Assembly: GCA_965153455.1 (NCBI GenBank)
Contig: OZ234498.1
Coordinates: 9,052,001-9,116,000 of the forward strand
Direction of reading: 5' to 3'
Length of the DNA: 64,000 nt
From: Sphagnum compactum
Taxonomy: Eukaryota; Bryophyta; Sphagnopsida; Sphagnales
Positions 12,918-24,100 of the stretch are shown piece by piece. A program made the position numbers and the translations under genes. A model generated the notes under the pieces. That model made no database searches. It worked only from the letters and a program-made list of their open reading frames with translations, and was not told where the DNA came from. Numbering within the stretch: position 1 is the stretch's first letter; each line of letters begins with the position of its first letter.

Positions 12918-13447
12918 TCTGAAGCGGAGGAGACAGGAGACGCTGGCCGCAGGGTCCAGACAGAAGAGAAGCTGCGAAATCAACACCTCCCTTCAACCGG
13001 TCCTTGCCCAAAGCTGTCTCAAGCGATGGATGCTCCACAACACAAGCAGCATTGCAGTCCACACAAATGTGCGCAGCGTGGCCCGGTTAAGAAACCCACC
13101 AACAAGAGGTACTTGTGAGCCTGTCAGTCAGCCAGTACTTAGTCCTCGCCTCGTTCTTCTCAAGTGGGGCTCAAATTTCTTTGCACTTCTTTCTTTCCCC
13201 TTCCTTTCAACTTGAGAAGAAAGACAGAAAGAAAGAAAGAAAGTTACTTCCCTACCTACATCTCCCTAAAGAAGTACTTGTTTTTCTTTATTATTATTTT
13301 CGGCCCACTCCCCTCCCCTCCCCTCCCCTCCCCCACCCACCCACCGCCTCCTCAAATTTGCAAAAGACATTTTTACCGTCGGAATAGTCCTGCAAGATTA
13401 TGTGTCGTAACCATGCAACTCGAGCTGATTACAAGACATAACTGGTT

Positions 13448-13503
13448 ATGTCTAGTTTATAGCAATTTAGTGTATGGGGCTAAAATTGCTATAAACTAGA
13501 CAT
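13448..13503. repeat. Perfect 21-bp hairpin with a 14-nt loop
   Basis: The left arm 13448-13468 (ATGTCTAGTTTATAGCAATT + T) is the exact reverse complement of the right arm 13483-13503, separated by 14 nt. It lies 9 bp before repeat copy 2 at 13512 and about 575 bp upstream of the desaturase start. It could be a transposon end, a foldback element or a small-RNA precursor; nothing decides between these. Confidence 0.9.
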
Positions 13504-13511
13504 CATGGGTT

Positions 13512-13800
13512 GGTTTTCATGTGGCCTTTTTTTCTGCCTGTTTTTGGTCCTCCTTACAAGGCCCACAATGGACCACAAGTCTTCTTGGGTCTACATGACC
13601 TAACCATTGTTCAAAATTCACCATCCCCATAATAATGCAAAAATTAAAATTAAAAAAATTCACATGCCCATTTTGTATATCCACATACATGCCCATTGTG
13701 CAAATCAGGAAAACCCATTCGGTTATGGAACATGCCCCCCGGGTACAGGCCATTACAAAACCCCACGGAAGGTGCCCATGAGGAATTTGGGCATAGGTAG
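13512..13800. mobile_element. Small repeat element, copy 2
   Basis: Starts with GGTTTTCATGTGGCC like the copy at 7838 and stays alignable through GGGTCTACATGACC and CATGCCCATTGTGCAAATCA, with an extra block of about 55 bp near 13630-13685. Its last 75 bp (to GGAATTTGGGCATA) match copy 1 in inverted orientation. It is non-coding. The two copies lie on either side of the desaturase gene. Confidence 0.6.
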
Positions 13801-14023
13801 GTAGCATTTGGTTGGTCTGTATTTTGAGGTGAGTGGCAGCCTGGGTTTTTCTTTTTCAATTTATGATATTTTTAAAAATTGCTGAACTTTTTTCCCCCCT
13901 AAAATAGCAAAAATAGTCCAATTTACACTAGAAAAAACCCCCCAAAAAAACAAATCCAAAATTTCTCAGGGAAAAAAAAAAAAAAAAAACTCTGGTGGTC
14001 AGGGGTAGGGAAGATGGGCATTT

Positions 14024-14055
14024 GTAGGTAGGTAGGTAGGTAGGTAGGTAGGTAC
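14024..14055. repeat. (GTAG)n microsatellite
   Basis: About eight tandem tetranucleotide units, seen directly. A poly-A run precedes it at 13972-13989. Confidence 0.85.
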
Positions 14056-14428
14056 CTTGTATGATGGGCCCTTGTGATTGGTCACTTTTGGCAGGTACCT
14101 ACTAAATATAATTGGTCTGATTTCTCACTCCAAACAGTAGCCTACCATTCTCCATGAAATTTCACGGAAATTTTGGAAATTTCCCGGAATTTGGTTGTCA
14201 AGTGTAGGATGCGGCACCACCACCACCACCACCACAACGGTGGGCACCCCGCAGTTGGGGGGGGCGTTCCCCCAAATAAGGGGCCTAGGACAAGGGTGGA
14301 GCCCCCTAGAACACCGCCTTTGTGGAATGTCCTCACTCAAGGGCCACTCAAAAGCACATTGAGATGAGACTAGGGAGCCACGTAGTAAAAAAGCACAACT
14401 TGGGAAATGTTATTTATTAGAAGCATAA

Positions 14429-14815
14429 GAGCAAGCTCCAACAATTCCATTGGAAATCAATCACTTGCAATCACTAAATATAACATCGATTTTTAACATA
14501 AATATTTACCCCTTCCTCCACAGCATAAACATTATAATTTACACATTATTTTCTTAATTAAAAATTAGAAAAAGACACATGGACAAATCATGGTGACCGG
14601 CCAATGACAAGCTAATCCACTTGTTGTTTGTTGATTGTGGCCGGCCACCCAAAAGCATGAATTTCTCGTGATAGACGGCTTTAGGGCCGTTCATTCACCA
14701 CCATGGCCATTGTGACTTGAAATGGCCCAATAATAATACCATTTCATGTCACAATGGTGGAGTGGAGGGCTCATCCAAACGGCCGGCCTTCTTCAGCAAG
14801 CCGCTAGTGTTGCTC
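14429..14815. mobile_element. MITE, PIF/Harbinger-like (TAA target duplication)
   Basis: A 387-bp element begins GAGCAAGCTCC and ends GTGTTGCTC, giving short terminal inverted repeats (GAGCAA/TTGCTC). TAA flanks both sides (14426-14428 and 14816-14818), the 3-bp duplication typical of PIF/Harbinger. Inside is a 19-bp near-perfect stem (CCATTGTGACTTGAAATGG at about 14705 with CCATTTCATGTCACAATGG at about 14740). No transposase is present. The TIR is short, so assignment to a superfamily is an inference. Confidence 0.55.
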
Positions 14816-14819
14816 TAAG

Positions 14820-17280
14820 TATGTCATAAGGTGTGGGAGCAAAGGCACCGTACACCTACTTGAGGCCTAGTTTGTAGGTCTAAGGAGGCCTCTTTTGTAG
14901 GTCTAAGGTGCCCCTTGGTTTTGAGGAGGCATTATTCAAATACTCCAAATCTTTGAGGGAATTTCTTTCAATGCTTTAGGACCTTTAATAGGGTGTGAAA
15001 ATGTAGCACACAAGTTGAGAAATTTTGCAATGAGCTTTTTCTTTGTGTTGATTTTGGCAACAAGCCTCAACCCTAACCACCATAGTAGCTTGGTGTCTTA
15101 ATAGAGCATGAGGAGAAGGGGGTCCAGTTGGGATTTTTAATTGCCAATCGTCTGCTTCATAGCCTTACCCTTTAGCCAAGTCCTCATATTGAGCCTCTTT
15201 GATTGGCCCATCACATTAAAAAGTTGGTCAGCTTTACAGCCTTACCCTTTTGGTCACTAGGGTAGCCAAAATGTCCTCACACTTAGCCTCTTTGATTGGC
15301 CCATCACAAAAAGTTCTGAAACCTTGGAGACTTCTCAATATAGAAGTATTCTCTCCAAATATAGAAAACCATGTAAGTCTCAAATATTCAACAATCTACA
15401 AGAAGACAAGATTTGGGCAAAGCATATGGGATAAATTCAACAATCTACAAGAATACAAGATTTGGGCAAAGCATATGGGATAAAGTGAGGTGCTATTGGG
15501 AACATGTTGAGGAACACCTTGAGAATTAGGGGAACATTTTGCAAAACCCATTTAAAAAAACTTGGTGGAAACCAAAAAAAAAAATTGAAACATTCAACAA
15601 CCCCCACCCTCCTCAAAAAAAAATTTTAAAAAAATTGGGTCTATTGGGTGCATGCTACAATTTCTCATTATTTTTTTCCTTCCATAACCATTTTTTTGTA
15701 ATTTAATTATATTTTCAATGACAAAAATTACTCAAAATTCAACATCTCCCACACCTTATGTCTAAAAATTTCCAAATCACCTTCATTGAATTGCACTCAC
15801 TAATGAATTTCCAACAATACCAAAAATGTATCCAAATTCCCCTACAATTTTTTGTTTTCGCTTAATTAAATTTCAATGAAAAAAGTTGTTCAATATTCAA
15901 AAACTTCTCCATCATAGGTGGAAATACTATGGAACCACCTCGTTGCACCCCTCCTCATCCAAGGCTTTCCAACATTACAAAGAGTGCAACAAATGTGTAT
16001 ACTCTTATGTGAGTGAAAAAATATTTTGATCATCTCGATTTGGAATATGCATGACTTCTGTACGTATTTATAGTTAATCTAAATTTTAAAATCAACAAAT
16101 TCATATCTGCTAAATTTTATATATTTTTATTTATTTATTTATTTACTTATATTTATATATATTTATATTTATATATATATACACGCCTTGACAAATAAAT
16201 TGTTGGAATTTTTTATGCATATCTATTTTTTCACAAAATATTCCTTATTGATATCCTGTATGAAAATCAAAACAAAATGGAAACTCCAAACTTGTGAATA
16301 GCTTTCTCCACCACAAAGAAATGCTCGTTGTGAAGGGACCCAGCATCATGGCCAAGTTCAAGTAACCTTATTTGACTGAAGAATCCTTATCAAAGAGATG
16401 AAGAATGAAGAGGAAAAAGGTGATGCAAAAAGTGTATAAAAGATTGAAGATATTATACACAAAAAAGGTTATCATATTCCTTGCAATGCTCCAATGTAAG
16501 GCCAGAGTCCCCCCCCACCCCAAACCTTCTCCCCAAGAAACCTAATGGTCTAAAAGTAGGGTAGAGTCCATATGTGTCCCATTGAGACCCACCCATCCAC
16601 ACCATGTTGGTTTTCTAGACTCTATTACTAGGGTGGAGGTCTTATTTTGTGTGTGTGTAGTGTGTTTTCACAACACTAATAATAACTAGGGCTAACCTAC
16701 CCAAAACTTGTGAATAAGTCAATAATACCCTCTCTTCTCCTCCTTTTTGCCTTAGTGATTTGTAAAAGACAAAAGCATCCAAATCCCCATACTTTTTCAT
16801 ATGCCAAAGAATCCGGGAAGCTCAACCAATGGAAGAGCCCAAACATTTGTGCATACTTTACAAGCCCAAGCCGATGATGGTTGCTATGACATTAGCATGA
16901 CCCTACATACCATCACTGTCCCAACATGGTCTGATTTGGTGCTCAATTTGTGTCCTGAATTTGTCATTGGTTTATAACGATGAAACCTTGGGAAACTCCA
17001 TTAAACAAACCATCCAGCAAAGGGAAAACAAAGGAACAAAGAGAGAGGACCCAAGTCTTGAACCAAAAGAGCAGAACGCAGAGTGGGTCCCTGAGGATCA
17101 TTGGAAAGAACAAAATCATGTTCAAAAGTGCCCACCAATCACAAGAAGCATATCAGAAAGAGATGGGAAACCTGAAAGAGTAGTAAGCCTAGAAGAGCCC
17201 TCACCTGCAATGGTATGTGTGTGATTTCAGAGTAATCTTTTGGACCACCCAATTGGTATAGCACACTAGGCTCAAACTTT
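14820..17280. other. Intergenic DNA with short direct repeats
   Basis: No gene is seen. The phrase CTCTTTGATTGGCCCATCAC occurs twice (about 15195 and 15287), in two similar blocks of about 90 bp, and a related phrase is at 39728. The tandem repeat at 15386-15483 is listed separately. An open frame at 16961-17224 (87 aa) has no recognisable family. Confidence 0.5.
15386..15483. repeat. 49-bp tandem duplication
   Basis: Two adjacent copies of a unit that begins ATTCAACAATCTACAAGAA and ends CATATGGGATAA (15386-15434 and 15435-15483) differ at one or two positions. Seen directly. Confidence 0.88.
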
Positions 17281-17287
17281 TGAAAAT

Positions 17288-17463
17288 GTTGATTCATTCA
17301 AAAGGAGCTCACTCGGATGCTAGGTCTTTTGATTCATTCAAAAAGAGCTCACTTGGATGCTAGGTATTTTTAACCGTTCAAAAGGAGCTAGCTTGAACAT
17401 GAATGCTAGGTATTTTTATTCCTTCAAAAGGAGCTAGCTTGAACATGGATTCTCGGTATTTTT
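17288..17463. repeat. Four-copy tandem repeat (40-47 bp units)
   Basis: Four diverged units each contain TTCAAAAGGAGCT (one copy with AAAAAGAGCT) followed by GGATGCTAGGTATTTT or a close variant. The last two units share an extra AGCTTGAACATG block. Confidence 0.8.
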
Positions 17464-18062
17464 ATTCACTTGTAAAGAACTATCAAAAACCGAACTCACA
17501 CAGATCCCCTAAGTGTGGGACTTGGGGAATCTCCTCCTCATTAGGTCAGTTCTAACTAATGTGAGGTGTTATTATCTTTACCAAAATCCAACTACAGTAG
17601 CACGCGTATGGATTCAGCCTCATTAAATTATTCTAAAAATTGTCAATTTTTGGAGAACTTGTTTTGTCTGAATTGTTTGAAGTTTTAAAATTTTCAACAT
17701 TTCTAGAGTTCTTTGGAGAAATGCTGATATTTTGAAATTTCGAGCTCTCGTTGTTGATAGTTATGGGAATCTAAAAAGTGGAACCAATGCCATGGCTTTG
17801 GACATGGCAATCTTGAGCTCTGAATGGAAGTAGGTGACATCAATAGTGGTGCTGTTCTAGAGAGAAAGCACGGAGCTCTTCTTCCCTCAAGGGGGGAAGT
17901 GTGTCTTTACGGTGTGTGTATCCACAGTGGGTAGGAGGGGGTTCTCTGTTTGTTGGAAATGGTGACTAAGGAGCATAACAAGGGATGCAAGTGCATTGAG
18001 CCCATTTTTGCATGGTGAAAGTAGTTGTTCTAAAGAGAATTGTGAGAAAGATACACATACTA

Positions 18063-18433
18063 GAGCATCCCCCCATCAGTGCTTAGTATGTGACCCAGCA
18101 AAAATATTTCTCACATCCAAGTTTAGTTATTTACTTTTCTGCAACCCCACCCATGAAACTGGAACCGCAAATAGGTGGGAACTACTAATAGCAAACCACC
18201 TGGACCAATAATTATGTTTGGCCAATCAAAAAATAGGGAGCAGCAGTCACATCATATTTATTACACTCTTCTCCAGCAACTGGACAGCTTTGCTGCGCCT
18301 TTCACTAGCCTAAGCAGACTGACGATACATGGAAGAGCAAAATCACTTCCTGAGCCAAACAGGCACATTTTTGACTTTTCTTCATCCAATTTTAATGTTC
18401 AGGATTACGTACTGAGCACAGGTGGGGATGCTC
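18063..18433. mobile_element. MITE-like element with GAGCATCC termini
   Basis: Left GAGCATCCCCCCATCAGTGC and right GGTGGGGATGCTC are inverted repeats. Inner similarity also continues (CAGTGCTTAGTATGTG against the inverse of ACGTACTGAGCACAG). TA adjoins both ends (18061-18062 and 18434-18435), with CTA on the left against TAA on the right, so a 2- or 3-bp duplication is possible. About 371 bp, with no transposase. The open frame at 18175-18477 lies mostly inside it and is not a gene. Confidence 0.55.
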
Positions 18434-18479
18434 TAAGTCGAAAATTTTGGAAATTGATAGATTATATGCTGAAATAAAT

Positions 18480-21170
18480 GCATTTGATTAAACTAATTAC
18501 TTATTTGACACCTCATTGCTGAATCCATTTGTGTACCATGGTATGGAATCCTCTTTATGGTTAAGTGTTTGAATGTGTTTTCAAATATTTTTGAAAACTA
18601 TTTTGCAATGTCATATCAATAAGACTAATAGTTTGATTTATAGGCACTCTTTGACATTGACCATTTTTCCATGTTGTTAGAGCTCAGATGCCATGGGGAC
18701 TAGTTATAAGTTACTTTTATGGTCATTTTATTGAAATAAGGACTATGTTATCTCAAGGTCAGTGGTTTTTCTTAGTGAAAATTCGGATTATGAAGATGTT
18801 TTTAAAAGGGGAATATTCAACAAAAATGTTTTTTTGCCAAACGACACAAGTTTGCCACACAAAAAAACCATAATGGGAGCTAATGAAAAAGTAAACTAAC
18901 TTTCTTTTAAATGAATTTCTTTGAATCATTATTAAACATTAATTTTATTTCTATAAAAAATAAGTATAGGGTCATAATGACTTTTAATCCAAAGGACTCC
19001 AAACTATATCATTATATTATGTGTAAAACAAAAGCTTGCATTGAAAACTCTTACCAAAATTATGGATTTGATACTATGAAGCATAGAGTTGAATGATGAC
19101 AACTGAACTCCCATTGCCATTGTTGTATATGTGCATAATATTATGGTTCATATAAATATGAGATCTCATTGCCATCCTACATCCTCACAAACTTATTACT
19201 TGCCATATTTTATATGTTGAACCTCCTTGTTGTTTAAGCTTTCCTAAGTGAATGGCAACTTCCTTTTGAGCACAAATACCATGTCCCACCAAAAAGGGAA
19301 AGGAATCTCATGGGCGTTCAAGATTTCTAAAACTTTTATCAGTTAATTGATACCAAATTGTGAAAAAAGTAGCCTACTAACCATGCTATCGTATTTTTCA
19401 TTGATACCAAAATGTGATAAAAAAGTAGCCTACTAACCATGCTACCGTATTTTTCCATTTTTATGCGACAACATTATATGAAATTTTGAATATTATATTT
19501 TAATTGTATAACACCTTGTCATAGTTTTTTATTACATGATTGTTGCTTAGGATTTAAGGAGTTCATAAATATTTTGCCCTACTTTGGTTAATTTTAAGTT
19601 GCCCTCATGCATACAGTAATTCAAGTTCAGTTGAAAACATTGAACAATATAACATATAATATAAGGAAAGCACACATACATTGACATAACTTTAAACAAA
19701 ACTACCATTTGCATTGATTGTACTAGGTGCATGGACAAAGCAAGGAAAGAGTTTCCTTGATAAGATTTTCACTTTTGTTTTAAACATTCAAACTTTTTTT
19801 TCCAATATATGTCTCACACCATGAAAATTCAAGGCAAGTTCAATAAAACCCCTATTTATTCACCTTGGTAGATTCATGGCCAAATTGGGTCCCCTTGCAT
19901 CCACCCTTAGCCATCCTTAGTTACAAACATTCATGTGACATTGAAAATGAGATAAGAAATCTGAAACTCCAATTAAAACAAAAACACAAATGATCATTAC
20001 CAATTTTCTTAGCTAATATTATATCTTTGCTAGTCTCTAGATTATTTATGAAAATCATATGTTTACCTGGAAATAGAAATGTCATTCCTAATGCATTAGG
20101 TTGGTTTGTAATCAAGGTCACCAAAAAAATATATTGCAAAAATTACATGTGCACCTAAATTGAAAAAACAATTATACAAATAATTTGTGTTAGACATGAT
20201 CATATTAATAGAACTACAATTTAAAAAAGACTTTGATGATCCTAATACACCTTCAAGTTTTGGAATTAAATGTTGGATTTACATAAAATGAGAATCCCCC
20301 CAAAGGTTTTGAATTCATCCATCAAAAACCATATTCCTCCAAATCTTCAAACCTTAAACTTCGGCATTTCAAATTGTCTATTTGCAAATCTGCTACAAAC
20401 TTCTCTTGAATTATAAAAAAAAATTAATTTAATTCACATCCATCACATGCCCAAGTCATGAATTGAAAAAACCATTAATTAGTTTATGCATTCAATTATG
20501 AACTCAAATCTCATACACTTTAACAAAGTTCATGTTTGTGAAACAACATAGTGGGTCAGATTGTATTGCCCCAAATTCAAACTATTTTGGTCACATTCCT
20601 CATGACCACCCAGAACCAAAATCTTTTCCATGTTTTGATTAATCAATTGTGACCCATTCCCATAACCAATAAAAGCCACAAATTAACATTAATTTGAAGA
20701 CAACGCGACAAGTGTCAAACATAACAAAAAATGATAGTCATGCGGCAATGTGTAGTAATGACTTTAACAAATTATTCAAAAATATATTTTGACTATAAAT
20801 TGTTATGTGAATTGATTCATATGTTAATCTGATGTGACATTTGATGCGTCTTTGTGAAGTCAAAGGCTTGACTTATAATCATGACTACTAAAAACTATTG
20901 GACACCCTATGGGACAACATGTGGCATGCTACAAAATGTTAAATTAGAATGTGACATGTCAGCATTTCATTCGATCTTATGAAATCAAGGCTCTAACATA
21001 TGCATTCAACTTACTATAGTGTTTGAAAGCTAGTAATACTAAATTTTATGAATAGTCCTAGTCTACTAAATTTACACTATTAGTTAGGATTGCATAACCA
21101 AAAATATCCATTTCATGGACAAGGCAATTACAAGTCCAAACATAGTCAAAAACAAAAAACAAAAAACCAA
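18480..21170. other. AT-rich intergenic DNA
   Basis: No gene or RNA was recognised; short open frames such as 18911-19096, 19547-19738 and 19921-20139 lack motifs. A two-copy tandem repeat lies at 19347-19456. Confidence 0.5.
19347..19456. repeat. 54-bp tandem duplication
   Basis: Two adjacent units start TTGATACCAAA (19347 and 19401) and share GTAGCCTACTAACCATGCTA followed by a CGTATTTTTC stretch. They differ at a few positions. Confidence 0.85.
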
Positions 21171-21179
21171 CCAATGCAC

Positions 21180-24100
21180 CAATTACAACCCACGTGTTTC
21201 AACTTGCTTCCATTGTTGGGCTTATCGAAGAGCAATGAACTTACACTCTCACAAAATGGTTATCATGTTTATATCGAATAATGGTGTTCCAATGACTTCT
21301 TGCAACTTCCATAAAAAAGACCTTTTGGGCACAATCCTTTTGGCTGTAAGGAGTCAGCGAGGATTAGGTGGCCAACTTCCATAGTGGTGTTGCTTGATCA
21401 AGTTGATCTTGAATTTGATCAAGACCTTCCAGGGTTCATCTCTCAGAATTAATCTTCGAGTAATGAATTTTGCTAACAAAGCTTAGGCATGAGCTTGAGG
21501 GTTGAAAATTTTAATTCCACCTTAGACATTTGGAAGGTTTGCTATGTCCCAAACTACTCTAGCTTTAATTTTGTTCTTGACTTGACCTCCCCACACAAAA
21601 TTCTAGACTAACGTCTTAACTTTATGAAAGGAGGCTTAAAAAATGTCAAAGCAAGATGCTAAGTACCAAATGGAGCCTAACACTACTTGGTTAGCTACTA
21701 AGATCATAGTTGGCAACGAAATTTGCTTTCCTCCTCATTTGGTTCAATTTCTTTCTAAGTTGTTGGATCACTTTAATATCTCTTTCTTGTTGAGGAACCT
21801 CAAAACCCACTTGGAAACCTAGGTATTTACTGGCTTGTCCTCACCCCAAGACAATTCTGAGGATTATGGAAAGTTTAGACTGCACATGACTTGTGCCAAT
21901 TCATCCACACTCCAAATCCTTCACAAAATAGGTTGATGACATGAAATGCCTATTGAAGGTTTTTTTTGGTTCCATTAAAAAACAAGATAATGTCATCAAC
22001 AAATATGATATTTCAAATAATTGACCCATCACGTAAAATCAATCCTTTTATTTGATGGATTGGATTTACTAGCATTGCACTCAAGACATTTACAACTTGG
22101 AGATAAAGTTATATATGGGGCAAGGGGACTTGCTTAACACCCCTTTCCATAGAGATTTTTTCTGTCCTTGCCCCATTCACCATGACCAAGACACTTGTTT
22201 TAGCATTTTTGTACAAAATGGATGTCCATTATATCCATTTTGCTAAAAATCACATGGCTTTCATAGTTTCTCGGAGAAATTGCTAATTCACTATGTCATA
22301 GGCTTTTTCAAAGTCCAAAAATAGTACTATGAGATCATGATTAGACTATGCTGCCCACTACATTGCTTTTGTGGCCACAAACACATTGTCTAATATGTAT
22401 ATTTCTTTCACAAACCATGTTTGTGTGGCTCTGATGTAATCAAAGAACAATGGTTGGAGATGAGAAGCTAGTACCTTAGTAGTTATCTTATACGTTGATG
22501 TGAAGACAAATATTGGTCTTTAATTGTTGATACCTATTCTTGGACTTGGTTTTGGGATTAAAGATTGGAATCATGTGTTGAGATGTTGATCCAAAATTGC
22601 TTGTTCAAATGTCTTTGATAGGAATATTGTCACATCTGTTCCAATCTCCCTCTAAAGCATTCCAAATGCCTATGTTGGTATTCCATCGTGACTTGCTGCT
22701 TTGTGGGTGGGGAGAGCCCTAACTATTGCATGCATCTTTAGGTTTGAAATCTCCATTGTAAGCATGGCATTTTGTTCTTCTATGATGGAGGGATGCACAT
22801 TACTAAAGCATTGCGTGCTTTCATGGCGGTTTGCTTAGACCCATTTGTCCCTTGAGTAGAGAACTTTGTAATATCAAAATATGTATTCATGTATGTTGTT
22901 TGGGGAGCTCAAAGTTCTTCTTCCTTCCATGAGCTTAGAAATTTGGGTATGAGATTTACATTGTTTGTGACAATAAAAAAATTCCTTATTACATCTGTCA
23001 CCTACTTGAGCCTAAATAACATATGTTACACTTTTGCACCTTTTTAATTTGCCCAACTGGATAACTTCTAAATTATTTGCACCAAGTTAAGAGTTCCCAA
23101 GCCTCAAGATTATCCCACTCTTGTTGAAAAAATAACTTTGTATTTCAATGCTTTGGAATTGTTGCAAATAACTAATTTGATTTTTAAGTCTTCTTTCATT
23201 TGAAAGCTAATCACTAAGATCTTTCAACTTTTTCAAAGCCTCCATTACTCCTCCTGCTTGAGATTCTGAAGAATCTTCAATTGACTCCTTCCATGCATTC
23301 ACAAACTGTTGCTTACAAATGTCATCTTGAATCAAAGAAAGATTGAAGGGGATGTGATGAAACTTTCTTGGTTTCTCGAAATAAATTTGGAGAAAAATTG
23401 GGGCATCTTCTCAAACATGACCCATTGTGGGCCAAATTCCGTGTCTACCCCTTGAACTTGGATTGAAAAATTCACATAGAAGCGGTCCAATCTTGACCAT
23501 GTGGTTGAAGGACTATTTTTATTCCATGTGAAGCTTTTTGGACCTATCTTTCAAAATTCATTAAGGAGAAATGCATCTACCACAGGCCTAGAAGCATAAC
23601 TAATTTATTCTATGCATCTATTTTTCTCCTCTCCATTGCCGGGCCTAATTTTTTTTGGTTTTTTTCCTTTAATTGTTCCATCATATTGAAGTCCCTTACA
23701 ATTATCCAATTTGCTATTATGAACTAACCTTGCAAAAGGTGGTTCCAAAGCCAAGTTCTTTGGGTTGACTTATTGTTTGCATCAATGTTGAGTATGTCAA
23801 TCCTTTGCACATGAATGTCTAGTATGACAAACTAGGCTTGGGTTTCTATGAGAACTCATGAATCCACTATGTGTGGGGTTAACTTCTAAAAGACTAATAT
23901 CCTTGTGCCCCCTTTAAATCTCCCTCCCTAGGTTGTGTATAATGCATTGTTCCAATAATTAGACCCACCTTTAAATTGCACATGTTTTGATTTGTGCAAG
24001 CAATCCTCCAAGTTCATGTGGTGTTCTTGGAGAAGAATCATTTTTGGATGGGGATTCTAGGTGTGAAAAAATCCCGGATTTCACACTTTTTGCGCACTTC

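Noticed and set aside
12424-13215. Plus-strand open frame of 263 aa
   Set aside because: Antisense to desaturase exon 1 and leader, running through the GA repeat; no recognisable domain.
14173-14367. His-rich open frame with a CAC run
   Set aside because: It is a CCA/CAC trinucleotide tract in low-complexity sequence, not a gene.
18175-18477. 100-aa open frame
   Set aside because: Lies mostly inside the MITE at 18063-18433 and has no protein family features.
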